Positions 49,016-49,473 of a stretch of DNA of 49,473 bases are shown one piece after another. Made by a program: the position numbers and the translations under genes. The stretch is from assembly GCA_938036915.1 (NCBI GenBank), contig CALHVV010000023.1, forward strand, positions 1 to 49,473. Reading direction: 5' to 3'. The notes under the pieces are model-generated. The model had not been told where the DNA came from. It did not search any database and saw only the letters and a program-made list of their open reading frames with translations. Numbering within the stretch: the first letter of the stretch is position 1; each line of letters begins with the position of its first letter. The DNA is from an uncultured Candidatus Saccharibacteria bacterium (lineage in GTDB: Bacteria > Patescibacteriota > Saccharimonadia > Saccharimonadales > Saccharimonadaceae).

Positions 49016-49473
49016 CTACGCTACCGCTTCATCTAGTGTAATGCTGACCGGGCAGTGGTCGCTGCCCATTTGGCTGGCGTGGATGTGGGCGCTGGTGATG
49101 CGTGGGGCAATTGCCGCCGAGGCTAGCCAGTAGTCGATCCGCCAGCCTACGTTGCGGGCCCGGGCGTTGGCCCAGTGTGTCCACCAGGTGTAGGCATCGG
49201 TTTGGCCGGGGTGAGCGGCGCGGAATGTATCTACAAAGCCAACATCCAAATAATGCTGGAAGCCAGCGCGCTCTTCGTCTGTAAAGCCATGCTTGCCCCG
49301 GTTAGCGCGTGGGTTGGCAAGGTCTATCGGCTCGTGGGCGACGTTCATATCCCCACAGTAGAGTACAGGCTTGGCTGGGCCGTACTGGCCAGCCTCCAGC
49401 CCCTGCAAGTATGCCAGCATACAGGGGTCCCAGGCCTTGGTACGCTGGGCAAGCCGGCTTAAGTCCCCTTTGC
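49016..49473 (-). CDS. xthA: Exodeoxyribonuclease III, 3' part only
   Basis: The frame runs off the window end (open to 49473), giving the C-terminal 152 codons. It shows VLYCGDMNVAHEPIDL, WRIDYWLAS and MGSDHCPVSITL, carrying the GDMN, RIDY and SDHCP residues of ExoIII-type AP endonucleases. The enzyme incises at abasic sites in base-excision repair. The start lies outside the window. It is upstream of the 13-residue peptide promoter, in the same direction. Confidence 0.93.
   Translation of the reverse strand, partial: KGDLSRLAQRTKAWDPCMLAYLQGLEAGQYGPAKPVLYCGDMNVAHEPIDLANPRANRGKHGFTDEERAGFQHYLDVGFVDTFRAAHPGQTDAYTWWTHWANARARNVGWRIDYWLASAAIAPRITSAHIHASQMGSDHCPVSITLDEAVA

Noticed and set aside
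1..49473. CRISPR array, IS element or prophage
   Set aside because: No regularly spaced repeats, transposase, integrase or phage structural genes were seen in either strand.

Overview
The window looks like a chromosomal segment of an ultrasmall Patescibacteria/CPR organism, most probably Candidatus Saccharibacteria (TM7). This is inferred from gene content and style: a reduced division/cell-wall cluster (ftsL-ftsI-mraY-ftsW-murG, then ftsQ) without the usual murC-F genes between them, single-copy information-processing genes (topA, pth, der, an RsuA/RluB synthase, gltX, xthA), dprA, an LPXTG surface protein with a sortase, and many membrane or low-complexity proteins of unknown function. Intact genes translate with the standard code. 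No rRNA operon, CRISPR array, transposase or prophage is visible.

Layout. 0-6.7 kb: division and peptidoglycan operon on the + strand, closed by a terminator after murG, then ftsQ with its own promoter. 6.7-8.6 kb: about 1.9 kb without a convincing gene. 8.6-14.4 kb (- strand): a sigma-region-4/HARE-HTH regulator, topA, a CDP-alcohol phosphatidyltransferase and dprA. 14.4-15.25 kb: non-coding, but holding a sharply bounded candidate structured RNA (consensus promoter to rho-independent terminator) and a second hairpin cluster. 15.25-17.9 kb: a divergent pair of membrane-anchored trypsin-fold proteins, one with a full catalytic triad and one that appears to have lost His and Asp. 18-24 kb: a frameshifted TerC-family protein, pth, a CobW/COG0523 GTPase, a small gene with a structured leader, der and a pseudouridine synthase. 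24-31 kb: a response regulator with a roughly 390-residue disordered tail, a multi-TM histidine kinase, small membrane proteins and an anchored propeller-like protein, then tRNA-Glu(UUC). 31.3-37.2 kb: a frameshifted zincin-like protein, an operon of DUF3048 protein, histidine kinase and single-domain response regulator, and a frameshifted membrane gene whose promoter has an (AT)8 tract between -35 and -10. 37.4-46.4 kb: gltX, a DUF4367-like membrane protein, a PEGA-domain protein, sortase, tRNA-Leu(CAA) and the LPXTG/PKD surface protein. 46.4-49.5 kb: mostly non-coding, then a degenerate NAD(P)HX-dehydratase-like protein, a tiny transcription unit encoding a 13-residue peptide, and the 3' part of xthA at the window edge.

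How it works together. The region couples envelope growth and division with surface display (sortase plus LPXTG substrate, anchored propeller/PEGA/DUF4367 proteins, a protease pair) under two-component control, which would suit a host-attached lifestyle; that link is inference. A recurring feature is a -10 hexamer only 6-9 nt before the start codon in about ten genes, suggesting widespread leaderless mRNAs. The best candidates for something undescribed are the 14.4-kb structured RNA, the 13-residue peptide unit, the (AT)n promoter and the protease/pseudoprotease pair.
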